Shown: positions 8,405 to 18,839, numbered from the stretch's first letter. The stretch is DNA of 38,057 bases from Patescibacteria group bacterium (GCA_018813025.1 JAHJCL010000018.1:1-38057); one strand, 5' to 3'. Made by a program: numbers and translations. The notes: a model not told the origin generated them from the sequence alone.

Positions 8405-9817
8405 TTAAAGTTGAGGGAAAAGAATATCCCCTTTTCTTTCTTTTACTTGCTTGAATATCTTCTCTGATGTCTCTGGTAAAAACGGCTTTAATAATTTAGA
8501 AATATAATCCAAGGCCGATAACAAATCTTGAAGTACTTGTTTTTGATTAGTTGATTGCTCCCATGGCTTAGTTTGGTCAATATATTTATCGCAAACCCCA
8601 ATCAATTTCCAGATAGCAACTAAAGAATCATTAAATTTTAATTGTTGAAGAGAATTGTCGCATTCTTGTTGAGCTTCTTCTATTGCTAGTTTTATTAAAA
8701 TATTTTCAATTTTATCATTCTTCTTAACATCCAATTTATTAGCTAAGGTTATAATTCTGGCCGTTAAATTCCCCAGTCCCTTAGATAAATCAGCTGTATA
8801 TCTATCTTCAAACTTCTCATAAGTGAAATCTCCATCCTGAGTTGGAGGCATTTCCCTTAAAAGAAAATATCTTACAGCGTCTGTTCCGTATTTTTCAACT
8901 AATTCAAAAGGGTCGACGATATTTCTAAGGGATTTTGACATTTTTTGACCGGCAACATTAATAAAACCATGGACTAAAATTTTCTTGGGCAAAGACAATC
9001 CTAAAGAAAACAACATCCCCGGCCAAATTAAACAATGGAATTTGGTTATATCCTTTCCGACACAATGCACGTCAATAGGCCAATATTTTTCGAAATTAGT
9101 TTTTTCCAAACCGGAAATATAATTTATCAAAGCATCAGCCCAAACATAAATCGTTTGACTTTCATCTTCGGGCACCGGAATCCCCCAGGTCAGATTTTTA
9201 CTTGAACGGGAAAAACTCACATCTTCCAGTCCTTGCTCCACAAAAGTCATCATTTCATTCTTCGTCGCTTTTGGAATAATTATAATTTCATCTTTTTTAA
9301 TTGCTTCGCTGATTTCTTTTTGATATTTTGAAAGTCTAAAAAAATAATTTTCTTCCTCAATAATTTCCGGCTCTTTTTGATGGACAACACACTTCCCGTC
9401 AACTAAATCTTTCTTCATTATAAAAGCTTCGCATCCGACACAATAAAGGCCCTTATACTTCTTTTTGTAAATATCGCCCTTTTCTTTAATTTTAGACCAG
9501 GCCTCCCGAACAATCGGCCAGTGACGGTTTTTATCGGTAGTTCTGAGAAAATAATCATTGGATAAATTTAATATTCTTTTTAAATCTCTGAATTTAGCTG
9601 AAATCTCATCAATGAATTCAGTCGGTGTTTTTCCTTCTTTTTCAGCGGCTTTCACGACTTTTATTCCATGTTCGTCGGTTCCGGTTAAAAAGAAAACATC
9701 ATCGCCTAAAATTCGATGATATCTAGCTAAAACATCTGCTTGGATTGACTCTAAAGCAAATCCTATGTGGGGCCCTGCATTGGTATAGGCGATACTAGTT
9801 GTAATATAAAATTTCAT
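8405..9817 (-). CDS. metG: Methionyl-tRNA synthetase
   Basis: This class I synthetase charges initiator and elongator tRNA-Met. The 470-aa protein has HIGF (17-20) as its HIGH box, GTDEHG (46-51), a zinc knuckle (YCVGCEAF with a following CVVH, about 125-147), WADALINY, and KMSKSLRN near residue 290. It ends after the anticodon-binding helical bundle, lacking the C-terminal tRNA-binding domain found in longer MetRS such as that of E. coli. It begins 2 nt after the permease gene and ends 17 nt before tatD. metG next to tatD is a common bacterial arrangement. Confidence 0.97.
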   Translation of the reverse strand: MKFYITTSIAYTNAGPHIGFALESIQADVLARYHRILGDDVFFLTGTDEHGIKVVKAAEKEGKTPTEFIDEISAKFRDLKRILNLSNDYFLRTTDKNRHWPIVREAWSKIKEKGDIYKKKYKGLYCVGCEAFIMKKDLVDGKCVVHQKEPEIIEEENYFFRLSKYQKEISEAIKKDEIIIIPKATKNEMMTFVEQGLEDVSFSRSSKNLTWGIPVPEDESQTIYVWADALINYISGLEKTNFEKYWPIDVHCVGKDITKFHCLIWPGMLFSLGLSLPKKILVHGFINVAGQKMSKSLRNIVDPFELVEKYGTDAVRYFLLREMPPTQDGDFTYEKFEDRYTADLSKGLGNLTARIITLANKLDVKKNDKIENILIKLAIEEAQQECDNSLQQLKFNDSLVAIWKLIGVCDKYIDQTKPWEQSTNQKQVLQDLLSALDYISKLLKPFLPETSEKIFKQVKERKGDILFPQL

Positions 9818-9819
9818 AC

Positions 9820-10845
9820 TTAACGGAATTCTTGTTCTTTTTTAGCTTTAAGAAAATCAGTACAGAATTCAAATAAAATACCAGTTATTGGAATAGCTAA
9901 AATAGCGCCCAGAATACCTAATAATTTCGCTCCGGCTGCCAAAGATATCAAAACTAAAGCCGGCGGTAAACCGACAAACTTTTTAGTTAGGATGGGGGTT
10001 ATAAGGTTTCCCTCTATTTGCTGGATTAAAGAAAATGCCCCAAGAACAAATAACGCTTTCAGCCAAGAATCAAGACCAACCAACATGAAAGCGACGAACC
10101 CGGTCAAAAGCGGACCGACTATCGGAATAATTTCTAAAATACCGGCAATAAAAGCCAGAGTAAAAGCATACTTAATATTAAATACCTTCAAAGCAATAAA
10201 AGTCAGTATCCCAATAAAAATTCCTGTTAATACTCTAGAGCCAAACCAACCGGCTGTTTTTGCTTGGCATCTGTTCCAAAGATTTAACGCATATTGTTCA
10301 TGTTGCTTTGGAATAAAAACCATTAACATTTTTTCCGTCCCTCTTTCTTCTAAAGAAAGAAATAAAGCAATAAAACCAATAAACATCGTTGAGCCAATGC
10401 CACCAAAAATAGCTGAAAGAGCGCTTAGAATATCAGTCGAAGCATTTTGTAAAAAATCACCCAAGGCGTCGATAAAACTTTCCATACTTTCAAACGCTTC
10501 TATGCCTAATCCTTTTAAAGGAGGGGCAATTCTTTCAAAATATTGCGGAAAAAGCTGAGAGAATTGCTTAATCTCAGTGAAAAGTATTGGAAAAAGACAA
10601 TAAATCGTCAAAGCCAAAATTCCAAAAATGAAAATATAAACGGAAACTACCGATAACGACCTTGGTAATCCCTTACGATTTAAAAAATTAATTGCTGGTT
10701 CAAAAAGGATAGAAATAATTAGGGCAAAGCCAAACCCAACTAGAATATCTTTTATTAAATAAATAATATAAAAACAAAAAGCAGCAAAGGCAATTTTAAA
10801 AATAGTTTCCCAGGAGATATCTAAAAGTTGAATTTTCTGATTCAT
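9820..10845 (-). CDS. AI-2E/PerM family membrane transporter
   Basis: This polytopic membrane protein belongs to the AI-2E family transporter (PerM/YdiK/YtvI) group. Members are proposed exporters or antiporters, and substrates are uncertain. The 341-aa protein has hydrophobic segments at about 12-50, 58-85, 150-170, 205-260 and 265-325. The conserved C-terminal half contains IPIVGPLLTG, QQIEGNLITPILTKKFVGLPPALVLISL and a final glycine/alanine-rich helix pair. It lies between the M16 peptidase and metG with gaps of 4 and 2 nt, so it is an operon member without an obvious functional link to its neighbours. Confidence 0.9.
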   Translation of the reverse strand: MNQKIQLLDISWETIFKIAFAAFCFYIIYLIKDILVGFGFALIISILFEPAINFLNRKGLPRSLSVVSVYIFIFGILALTIYCLFPILFTEIKQFSQLFPQYFERIAPPLKGLGIEAFESMESFIDALGDFLQNASTDILSALSAIFGGIGSTMFIGFIALFLSLEERGTEKMLMVFIPKQHEQYALNLWNRCQAKTAGWFGSRVLTGIFIGILTFIALKVFNIKYAFTLAFIAGILEIIPIVGPLLTGFVAFMLVGLDSWLKALFVLGAFSLIQQIEGNLITPILTKKFVGLPPALVLISLAAGAKLLGILGAILAIPITGILFEFCTDFLKAKKEQEFR

Positions 10846-10849
10846 GATT

Positions 10850-12115
10850 TTAAATCTTCAGTAGCTTTTCAAATTGTTTTTTGTCTTCAAATGGACCGAT
10901 TAAAGCTAAATTAAGTTTACTTGACTGAAAAATATCATTAGCTACTTTTAAGATATCATCTGCTGTAACTTTTTCAATTCTGGATATTTCTTCGCTCGGA
11001 GAAAGTATTTTATTCTTTGATAGCTCCTGGTCGGCATAAAAAGCAGCTTGAGCATCAGATGATTCTAAAGATAAATAGAAAGACCCTTTAATATTATCTT
11101 TAGCTTTCTGCAATTCTGATTTAGATACCTTTCGATTTTTAATCTTACAATATTCTTTTAGAATAAGACTGATAGCTAATTTGACTTTCTGGTGGTCAAT
11201 TCCAGCACGGGTTACTAAAAAACCAGTATCAGTCATTTCTTCGGCATTAGTTTTAACATAATAAGCTAAACCCTTTTTCTCTCTGACCGATATCCAAACC
11301 CTAGAGCTCATATAACCGCCTAGAATCGTAGCTAATACCAATTGGGCATACTTTGAAGGGTTAAACATACTATAACCCCGAACGCCTAAATGAAGATGAG
11401 TTTGATCCGTCTTTTTATAATGAATTAGAACTTCCGGATTTATTTGTTTTTCAATCACTTTTAAAGACGGTGTTGGTTCTTTAATTTTAATTCTTTTAAA
11501 ATATTTTCTTACTTTTCGTTCAGTAATTTCCGGTTCTATGTTTCCGGCAATACAAACCACGGTATTAGAAGCTAGATAATGTTTCTTTTTATAATCTACA
11601 AAATCTTTTCTCTGGAACCGCATTATATTATCTTTTTCACCGATAACCGGCCAGCCGGATGGCTGATTGCCATAAAGCAGTTTTTCCCAAACATTTTGAA
11701 TATTGATCATAGGAGTATCTAAATACATTTTCATTTCTTGAATAATCACTCCTTTTTCTTTATTTATTTTTTTTTCGTCAAATTGGGAATTTAAAAAAAT
11801 ATCAGAAACCCAATCTAAAACAATATCTAAATTCTCAGAATTAGCTTTAGCCCAAAAGCCGGTTTGTTCTTTGCCGGTAAAAGCATTATACATTCCGCCA
11901 ACTCTATCTAATGGTTCAATTATAGCGGTAGTGTTTGGTCTTTTTTTGGTCCCTTTAAAAAACATATGCTCCAAAAAATGAGAAATCCCGTTGATTTCTT
12001 TAGTCTCATTCTTTGAACCGACTCCGACTAAAACTAAAACAGTTACTGCTTGGGTTCCTTTCATTGGAACAGTAATGATCCTAAGTCCATTTTTTAAAGT
12101 CCTCTTATTGTGCAT
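10850..12115 (-). CDS. M16 family (insulinase/processing-peptidase-like) zinc peptidase
   Basis: This 421-aa protein is related to mitochondrial processing peptidase beta and PqqL-type peptidases. It has the inverted zinc motif HFLEH (46-50) followed by MFFKGT, and the third ligand Glu in GVIIQEMKMY (about 121-125). The second, catalytically inert half carries the substrate-chamber motif SRVWISVREKKGLAYYV. The single-domain-pair length implies a homodimer or a dimer with another M16 member; none is visible in this window. No signal peptide is evident. It begins 2 nt after glyS. Confidence 0.94.
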   Translation of the reverse strand: MHNKRTLKNGLRIITVPMKGTQAVTVLVLVGVGSKNETKEINGISHFLEHMFFKGTKKRPNTTAIIEPLDRVGGMYNAFTGKEQTGFWAKANSENLDIVLDWVSDIFLNSQFDEKKINKEKGVIIQEMKMYLDTPMINIQNVWEKLLYGNQPSGWPVIGEKDNIMRFQRKDFVDYKKKHYLASNTVVCIAGNIEPEITERKVRKYFKRIKIKEPTPSLKVIEKQINPEVLIHYKKTDQTHLHLGVRGYSMFNPSKYAQLVLATILGGYMSSRVWISVREKKGLAYYVKTNAEEMTDTGFLVTRAGIDHQKVKLAISLILKEYCKIKNRKVSKSELQKAKDNIKGSFYLSLESSDAQAAFYADQELSKNKILSPSEEISRIEKVTADDILKVANDIFQSSKLNLALIGPFEDKKQFEKLLKI

Positions 12116-12117
12116 TT

Positions 12118-13446
12118 TCAGTTATTTAATTTTTCACTAATAAAATCCATTAAATTATCTATTTTAATTCTTTCCTGCTTCATTGTGTCTCTATCGCGCA
12201 CGGTAATAGTATTATCCTCTAATGTTTGAAAATCAATTGTTAATGCAAAAATGACGCCGATTTCATCAGCTCTCCTGTATCTTCTTCCGATTGATCCAAT
12301 CTGATCATATTGACAGGAAAATTTTGGCTTTATAATTTTATAAACCTCTTTGGCTTTGGCTACAATTTTAGGATTATTTTTAACTAATGGCAAAATAATA
12401 GCTTTAATTGGAGTAATATTTTTATCAAATTTCATAACTACTTCTTGTTCTTTAACTGCTTCAGTAGTTGTGGTTCTACCACCTTTTATTTCTTTATAGG
12501 CATTAACTAAAAATACGAACAACGATCTTTCCACTCCAACTGATGTTTCAATGATATGGGGAAAATATTTTTCATTAACTTCTTCGTTAAAATATCTTAA
12601 ATCCTGTCCGGAGTTCTTGGAATGGTTAGATAAATCCCAATCCCCGCGGTTATGAATCCCTTCGATTTCCCCCCAGCCAAACGGAAAACGGTATTCAATA
12701 TCAGCTTGTCTTTGAGCGTAATGAGCTCGGTCTTTTTTATCAATCTCTATAACTCTCAGATCTTTTTTATCAATTCCTAATCTAAGATACCAATTTACTC
12801 TCTCCTCTTTCCAATAATCAAACCATTTGTCGGCTTCTTTGGGATTACAAAACCACTGCATTTCCATTTGCTCAAACTCCCTGGTTCTAAAGATAAAATT
12901 TTTAGGATTAATTTCGTTTCTAAAAGACTTACCGATTTGAGCAATTCCAAATGGTAATTTCTTTCTCATAGACGATCTAATATTTTCAAAGTTAACATAA
13001 ATACCCTGACAAGTTTCAGCTCTTAAATAAGCGATTGACGCTTCATCCTCTACCGGACCGACAAATGTTTTCATCATCAGATTAAACTTCCTGGGTTGAC
13101 CAAGCTTGCCTCCGCATTCAGGACAAACATCTTTCTCTTTGTCTTCTTTTTTAAATCTTTTTTTACATTTTTGGCACTCGGTTAACTCGTCCGCAAAACC
13201 GGCGGCTAAATGACCTGACGCCTGCCAAACTTTCGGGTTCATTAAGATAGCAGCATCCAAACCGACAATGTCTTCGTGATTATTAATCATTTCCGACCAC
13301 CATACCTGCTTTAAATTTCTTTTCATTTCAACTCCGAGTGGTCCGAAATCGTAACTTGACCCAAAACCGCCATAAATTTCCGATGACGGAAAAATGAATC
13401 CTCTTCTTTTAGTTAAAGATATAATTTTTGAAATTGTATCATCCAT
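12118..13446 (-). CDS. glyS: Glycyl-tRNA synthetase (class II, dimeric type)
   Basis: This class II synthetase charges tRNA-Gly. The 442-aa, single-chain protein is the alpha2 type found in archaea, eukaryotes and some bacteria rather than the bacterial alpha2beta2 GlyQ/GlyS. The N-terminus has RRGFIFPSSEIYGG and the motif 1 region YDFGPLGVEMKRNL. A CxxC...CxxC zinc element lies at about 90-113, motif 2 is FRNEINPKNFIFRTREFEQME, and motif 3 is ETSVGVERSLFVF. The C-terminal anticodon-binding domain ends in TVRDRDTMKQERI. It is embedded in the ileS-tatD operon. Confidence 0.96.
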   Translation of the reverse strand: MDDTISKIISLTKRRGFIFPSSEIYGGFGSSYDFGPLGVEMKRNLKQVWWSEMINNHEDIVGLDAAILMNPKVWQASGHLAAGFADELTECQKCKKRFKKEDKEKDVCPECGGKLGQPRKFNLMMKTFVGPVEDEASIAYLRAETCQGIYVNFENIRSSMRKKLPFGIAQIGKSFRNEINPKNFIFRTREFEQMEMQWFCNPKEADKWFDYWKEERVNWYLRLGIDKKDLRVIEIDKKDRAHYAQRQADIEYRFPFGWGEIEGIHNRGDWDLSNHSKNSGQDLRYFNEEVNEKYFPHIIETSVGVERSLFVFLVNAYKEIKGGRTTTTEAVKEQEVVMKFDKNITPIKAIILPLVKNNPKIVAKAKEVYKIIKPKFSCQYDQIGSIGRRYRRADEIGVIFALTIDFQTLEDNTITVRDRDTMKQERIKIDNLMDFISEKLNN

Positions 13447-13460
13447 AAAAATATCAATAA

Positions 13461-15116
13461 TTACTGAACAATGCCGCCGGCTGTATCAATATCGTCAAGC
13501 GATCCGGTATTTAATCCATTAACTGAGAATCTGATTGTTTCCTTTGTCCAACCGTCTTCTCCAATAATTTCAGCTGAACTGATTATTTCCGGCATTTGTC
13601 CTATTTGGGAGTTGTTAGGAGTAAAAGAAACTTGAAAAGCGACATTAGGAGCCGGATTTAGTGTCCCTCGACCAACTTTTAATTCGCCGACGTCCCAAAT
13701 CACTTCTCTGGAACTGGAATCAAAGGTGAATTTAAGAGTTTCTTCTTCGGGAAAAATTAAACCGGTTAATTTGACGTTGTCAGATAATTTAGCTTTGACC
13801 TTAACATTATCAACATCATTATAGAAATTTTTAGCTTGCCACATAATTGTATAAGTTGTTGTTTCTGATGATCTAGGCGGAATAGGACCGGAATTACCAA
13901 ATATCTCATCGCTAAAATACCCTTTTTGGACTATTTCCATCTTGGAATTAACTTTTGTCTCAAATTCTTCTTGAGCTTGACTGATATAAATATTAGTTTT
14001 AATAACCTCTTGTCCGGTTGAAGAAGATATAGCCCAATTATCTTTTAATTTAACCCAGAATTCAACATTGCCGGTTTCTTTGATGTCTAAAAACTGAAGT
14101 TCTCCTATTTTTTTCCAATCCCAAACCAAAGAATTATCACCACTATTATAATCTGCTTGAAGCGCCTTAATTGTGGTCAAATCAAAATTATCGCCAATCA
14201 AAGTGATTAAAAGAGACAAATCAGTCAAAGGACTATCTCCAATATTTTTAAAAGAAATTTCGTAATGAAGCAAATCACCCGGATTAGCGATATATTCCAA
14301 ACTGCCATTAATTTTCTGACTGATATCTAAAGCTGGTTTAACAACCCTAACTCCTTTAAAAACCTCTTTTAATAAAACAAATTCGCCATTCTGCCAACTG
14401 CCAATTTCGGCTTTAAAAATACTCTCTTCTCCGACATTAACCTTAGCTCTACCGGTAATTTCAATTCTTCCGCCTTCAGCTTTATTTAAAGGGGGAATAT
14501 CCCATTCAACGCTTTCCAAAGATTTTGGGTTGGATTTTACAAATTCAAATCCGGAGGGATAATCTACTTTTATCCTCAAATTAGATAAAGGATAATCAAT
14601 ATTAGAAAAATAATTTAAATTGAAAGTTAAATCTTTGCCTGACTCAATCTCTGACGGTAAATCAAATCGGAAAGTTAAAGGAACAGATTGGATAACGGTA
14701 GTTAGTGTAGTTTTTGACTCAAAACGAGCATTAAGATTTTTTGGCTTATAACTTAATGATACTTTAGCAGTTCTGGCTTCTCCTTCTTTGCCTAAGAGAC
14801 GGACCTTGAAACTATAAGTTTTTTCCTCGCCAGGATAGATATCTTCTAAACTAATTTCTTTTCTTAGAAGATTTTCATCAACAATTGAGTAAGCCGGATA
14901 TTCAAAAATCAATTTAGGTTCTTCTAATCTGCTTTGGCCGTTATTTTTATACTTTACTAAGTACTCGAAATTCTCGGCAATATTTACTTTATCCGGACCA
15001 ATAATTTCTAACTTAAGTGTTTCTCTTGAATAAGAATTAGACCTCCAATAATACAAAGAGGTTAATGCTAAAGCTATTACTAAAAAAACAATTAAATTTC
15101 TTTTCATCTTTTTCAT
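13461..15116 (-). CDS. Membrane-anchored surface protein with repeated Ig-like/DUF11-type domains
   Basis: This 551-aa protein has a basic N-terminus and one hydrophobic helix (about 7-24, LIVFLVIALALTSLYYW), a signal anchor. The remainder is predicted outside the cell. It consists of beta-rich segments of roughly 120 residues with the recurring pattern of CARDB/DUF11-like domains: phrases such as VKYKNNGQSRLEEPKL, FNLNYFSNIDYPLSNL, ISFKNIGDSPLTDLSL and WQAKNFYNDVDNVKVKA. There is no catalytic motif, no LPXTG and no C-terminal anchor. A structural or adhesive envelope role is inferred. The domain assignment is by pattern only. It lies between recO and glyS with gaps of 24 and 14 nt. Confidence 0.75.
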   Translation of the reverse strand: MKKMKRNLIVFLVIALALTSLYYWRSNSYSRETLKLEIIGPDKVNIAENFEYLVKYKNNGQSRLEEPKLIFEYPAYSIVDENLLRKEISLEDIYPGEEKTYSFKVRLLGKEGEARTAKVSLSYKPKNLNARFESKTTLTTVIQSVPLTFRFDLPSEIESGKDLTFNLNYFSNIDYPLSNLRIKVDYPSGFEFVKSNPKSLESVEWDIPPLNKAEGGRIEITGRAKVNVGEESIFKAEIGSWQNGEFVLLKEVFKGVRVVKPALDISQKINGSLEYIANPGDLLHYEISFKNIGDSPLTDLSLLITLIGDNFDLTTIKALQADYNSGDNSLVWDWKKIGELQFLDIKETGNVEFWVKLKDNWAISSSTGQEVIKTNIYISQAQEEFETKVNSKMEIVQKGYFSDEIFGNSGPIPPRSSETTTYTIMWQAKNFYNDVDNVKVKAKLSDNVKLTGLIFPEEETLKFTFDSSSREVIWDVGELKVGRGTLNPAPNVAFQVSFTPNNSQIGQMPEIISSAEIIGEDGWTKETIRFSVNGLNTGSLDDIDTAGGIVQ

Positions 15117-15140
15117 TGTAGCATAAAAATTATGAATTTA

Positions 15141-15866
15141 TTAATTGGAAAGAAAATTAAAAAACATAGAAGATACTTCTTGCATATTTATTAAATTATC
15201 TTTGGTTATCTTTAATTTAGAGAGAATTATCCAATTTTTTTTCAAAATCAACCTAATGATCTTAATTGATTCAGCTTCAATTGAAATTGACTCATCTTTT
15301 TGACTTTTCTCAAAACAACCTGAACAAATTATTCCCCCAACTTCGGGTACAAACATCAACCCTGTCGGGATTAATTTTTTATGACAAAAAACACATTTAT
15401 AAACTTGAGGTTCATAGCCTAAAATAGAAACCAAATTCCAAAAAAAATAATAATAAAGCAAGCGTAATCTGTTTAAAGAAAGATTCAAATTGTTAAGTCT
15501 TGTCAATGTTTCTTCCAATAATTCCCATATCTTTTTCTCTTCTTGTTCTTTTCTAACCAAACCATCTAAAATTTCAGCAATCTGATAACCGGCTTTCATT
15601 CTTTTAAGGTCTTTTTTTATTCGGACAAATTCTCCAACATTTAAAGCGTTAACCAATGTTTTATGATTTTTACCTTGGATAAACTCTAATTCAATTAAAT
15701 TAAATAATTGAAAATTTCCTTTTAGCTTAGCATCTATCTTTCTAATCGCCTTAGCTAAAATTTTTATCTTCCCAGTGTTCTGCGTATAAACAGTAAATAA
15801 TTGGTCGGCTTCCCTGATATCTTGCTTTTTTAAAATAAATCCTAAGGCACGATAACGAATAGCCAT
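15141..15866 (-). CDS. recO: DNA repair protein RecO
   Basis: RecO acts with RecR in RecF-pathway recombination, loading RecA onto SSB-coated DNA. The 241-aa protein starts with an OB fold (RYRALGFILKKQDIREADQLFTVY; GKIKILAKAIRK), followed by a helical region and a zinc site made of CVFCHKK and CSGCFEK (about 161-192). It starts 1 nt after the ileS stop, so translation is probably coupled. Confidence 0.93.
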   Translation of the reverse strand: MAIRYRALGFILKKQDIREADQLFTVYTQNTGKIKILAKAIRKIDAKLKGNFQLFNLIELEFIQGKNHKTLVNALNVGEFVRIKKDLKRMKAGYQIAEILDGLVRKEQEEKKIWELLEETLTRLNNLNLSLNRLRLLYYYFFWNLVSILGYEPQVYKCVFCHKKLIPTGLMFVPEVGGIICSGCFEKSQKDESISIEAESIKIIRLILKKNWIILSKLKITKDNLINMQEVSSMFFNFLSN

Positions 15867-15867
15867 T

Positions 15868-18738
15868 TTACTTCTTCTTAATTGCCAACCAAATCTGTTC
15901 TTGACCGCTTCCTATTGTTTTTTCAGCATCAAAATCGGACTTTTTGCCATACTCAACAGAGTCAGCTTTTATTTCAGTTAAGATATTTTGAGTATTTTTG
16001 ATAATAATTTCTTTAATTGCGTCAGAAGCATCATAAAAAAATGCTATTCTGTCAACTGGCTTCAAACCCAAGCCTTTTCTTAAAGATTGAGCTTGACGCG
16101 TTATATCTCTTAACATTCCCTCTTCTTTAAGATCAGAAGTAATGTTAGTATCAAGCTCTATTTCTTTCTTAATATTAGAATCGTAAATAATTTTTTTAAC
16201 ATTTATTTCTTGCTTAATTAAATCTAATAATTCGTCATTTTTAATCTCTGATTTTTGATTTTTAATTTTGAGCGAAGCGAGTGGCTGTCTTACTTTTATG
16301 TTTAACCCTTTCCTTTCGGCTAAAGCCGAAGAAACAATAACTCTAACTTTTTCCATTTTTTCTTCTAAATCCAGATTAATTTTCTTTTGATCCGATTTCG
16401 GCCAATCGTATAGATGCACTGATTCAAGCATATCCCCTCTTTTAAGGTTTTGATAAATTTCCTCAGATAAGAAAGGAACTATCGGAGCCATTAGTTTAGT
16501 TAAATTCAAAAGAACATAATAAAGAGTATTAATGATTTCTTTTCTGTCATTGTCGTTTTCCGGTTTTTGTAATCGAGAACGAGATCTTCGAATGTACCAT
16601 AGAGATAAATCGTTAATAAAAAATTCTTCGATAGATATAGTGGCTTTATCAACTTTAAATTCATCTAGATTTTTAGTAGTGGTTTTAATCAAATTATTAA
16701 AGCGAGAAACAATCCACTGGTCTAAAATATTTTGGGTCTTAGGAACCGAATCATTATTGGGAAATTCTTCTTCAGTTGTGTAAGTTTTTAGAAAAATTAA
16801 ACTGTTCCAAAGAGTTAATAATTTTCTTCTAACATCTTCGACTGCACTGTAACCGAATTTCAAATCAATGGTAATGTTCTGTTTAGAATACAACCATCTC
16901 ATCGGATCAGCCCCCATTTTTTCAACTCCATCGTCGAACCAAATGGCATTACCTTTGGACTTATGCATCTCTTCGCCTTTTTCATCTTTGACCGTAGCAT
17001 AACCGAAAATTGTCTTCACCGGAGCTCTGTTTTCCATAACCTGACTCATCACTAATAGAGAATAGAACCAATTTTTAAACTGGCCGGGGAATGATTCGCA
17101 AATCAAATCAGCCGGAAACCACTTGCTCCAGTATTTTTTATCTGAAGAATAATTCAATGTTGAAAAAGGAACTATTCCGGCATCAAGCCATGGACTGCCG
17201 ACATCAGTAATTCTGGAGACTTCTTGTCCGCATTTAGAGCATTTAATCTTTACTTCATCTATTTGAGGACGATGAGGGGAACGACCATTAAACTTATCCC
17301 AACCGGAGACAGCTCTTTTAGCTAATTCTTCTTTTGATCCGATAACTTCAAAGTTGCCGCAAGAACATTCAAAAATCGGCAAAGCCAATCCCCAATATCT
17401 TTTTTTAGATATCATCCAATCGTGCATATTATTCAGCCAATCTATTTCTCTTTCCTTGCCAAAATCAGGAATCCATTGAATTGTCTCAGTTGTTTTCTTT
17501 AATGACTCTCTCAATGGATCCATGGCAATATACCATTCATCAACCAATCTGAAAATTAATTCCGATTTGCATCTCCAACAAGTGGGATACCGATGAGAAT
17601 AATCTTCAATTTTGAAAATAAATCCTTTATTCTTCAAGCTGTCAAAAATTAAATCTCGGGTTTCCGACTTCACTACTGATTTACCGGTTAAAAAACCGAG
17701 ACCGTCAATGTATTTATTTTCATTGTCAACCGGATCAATAACAGGTAATTTTAATTCTTTACCCAAGTGAAAATCTTCTTGACCGGAGCCGGGAGCAATA
17801 TGGACAATACCGGTTCCCTCTTCAAAAGAAATGTCTTTCCATAAAATAACCTGGTGCTTATAATCACCTAAACTTTTTAAAACTATCGGTAATTCGTCAA
17901 AAATTCCCTGATATTCCAACCCTTTTAACTGTTGCCCTTTAAAAGTTTTAATTATTTTTCCTTCAGATATTAGATTGACTTTTTCTTTAATTAAAATAAA
18001 TATTTCTCCATCTTTTTCAATTTCTACATAATCTAATTCAGGATTAACAGCTAAAGCAACGTTCCCGGGAAGGGTCCAGGGAGTAGTAGTCCAAACCAAA
18101 AAGTAAGTGTTTTTTCTTTCTCTGATTGGAATCTTTAGAAAAATTGATTTATGAATAATCTGTTTATATTCTTCAGTCAAAATCTCATGTTGAGAAATAG
18201 ATGTTCCACATCTCGGGCACCAAGGCACAACATCTTTACCTTTATATAACAATCCCATTTCATGACATTTTTTGAGAAATCCCCAAATAGTATAATTATT
18301 CTCATCGGACATAGTAAAACAGGAATTACTCCAGTCCAACCATTCTCCCAAACGTTTAAATTGTTCTGTTTGGATTTGGGAGTATTTTTTTACTCTTTCT
18401 TTGCAGGCCTCAATAAATTTTTCTATACCAAAAGCCTCTATGTCTTTTTTAGATTTAAAACCTTTTTCTTTTTCCACCTCGACCTCAACCCAGAGACCCT
18501 GACAATCAAAGCCATTTTGGAATCTTTGCTCATATCCTTGCATATTCTTATATCTCCGAAAAAGGTCTTTATAGGTTCTACCCCAAGCATGATGCACACC
18601 CAACGGATTATTAGCAGTAATCGGACCGTCTAAAAAAGACCAACGTTTTTTACCTTGATTTTTCTTTTGATATTTATCGAAAATTTTGTTGTCATTCCAA
18701 AACTTTAATATTTTATGTTCGTTTTCAACAAAATTCAT
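15868..18738 (-). CDS. ileS: Isoleucyl-tRNA synthetase
   Basis: This class I synthetase charges tRNA-Ile and edits valine. The 956-aa protein has HHAWG (49-53) as the HIGH box, the CP1 editing domain (WTTTPWTLPGN, GTGIVHIAPG), WMISKKRYWG, and a KMSKS-type loop reading MHKSKGN near residue 592. HHAWG and MHKSKGN are the forms seen in the archaeal/eukaryal-like type of IleRS. Near the C-terminus the peptide SLKIKNQKSEIKN is encoded by a repeat (16251-16268) that is identical over 18 nt to one inside leuS. It is the first gene of the eight-gene operon that ends with tatD. Confidence 0.96.
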   Translation of the reverse strand: MNFVENEHKILKFWNDNKIFDKYQKKNQGKKRWSFLDGPITANNPLGVHHAWGRTYKDLFRRYKNMQGYEQRFQNGFDCQGLWVEVEVEKEKGFKSKKDIEAFGIEKFIEACKERVKKYSQIQTEQFKRLGEWLDWSNSCFTMSDENNYTIWGFLKKCHEMGLLYKGKDVVPWCPRCGTSISQHEILTEEYKQIIHKSIFLKIPIRERKNTYFLVWTTTPWTLPGNVALAVNPELDYVEIEKDGEIFILIKEKVNLISEGKIIKTFKGQQLKGLEYQGIFDELPIVLKSLGDYKHQVILWKDISFEEGTGIVHIAPGSGQEDFHLGKELKLPVIDPVDNENKYIDGLGFLTGKSVVKSETRDLIFDSLKNKGFIFKIEDYSHRYPTCWRCKSELIFRLVDEWYIAMDPLRESLKKTTETIQWIPDFGKEREIDWLNNMHDWMISKKRYWGLALPIFECSCGNFEVIGSKEELAKRAVSGWDKFNGRSPHRPQIDEVKIKCSKCGQEVSRITDVGSPWLDAGIVPFSTLNYSSDKKYWSKWFPADLICESFPGQFKNWFYSLLVMSQVMENRAPVKTIFGYATVKDEKGEEMHKSKGNAIWFDDGVEKMGADPMRWLYSKQNITIDLKFGYSAVEDVRRKLLTLWNSLIFLKTYTTEEEFPNNDSVPKTQNILDQWIVSRFNNLIKTTTKNLDEFKVDKATISIEEFFINDLSLWYIRRSRSRLQKPENDNDRKEIINTLYYVLLNLTKLMAPIVPFLSEEIYQNLKRGDMLESVHLYDWPKSDQKKINLDLEEKMEKVRVIVSSALAERKGLNIKVRQPLASLKIKNQKSEIKNDELLDLIKQEINVKKIIYDSNIKKEIELDTNITSDLKEEGMLRDITRQAQSLRKGLGLKPVDRIAFFYDASDAIKEIIIKNTQNILTEIKADSVEYGKKSDFDAEKTIGSGQEQIWLAIKKK

Positions 18739-18791
18739 ATTATTTTTTCATATTCTATAGGTTAAAATTAGCACTTTAATACTGTTTTTTC

Positions 18792-18821
18792 AAATAAAAA
18801 AGCTAAGTTTATTTACTTAGC
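18792..18821 (-). terminator. Intrinsic terminator of the zinc-ribbon gene
   Basis: GCTAAGT (18802-18808) pairs with ACTTAGC (18815-18821). On the minus strand it is followed by six T and more T-rich sequence. It separates the small upstream gene from ileS. Confidence 0.75.
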
Positions 18822-18839
18822 CTAGTTTATTTTTCACTC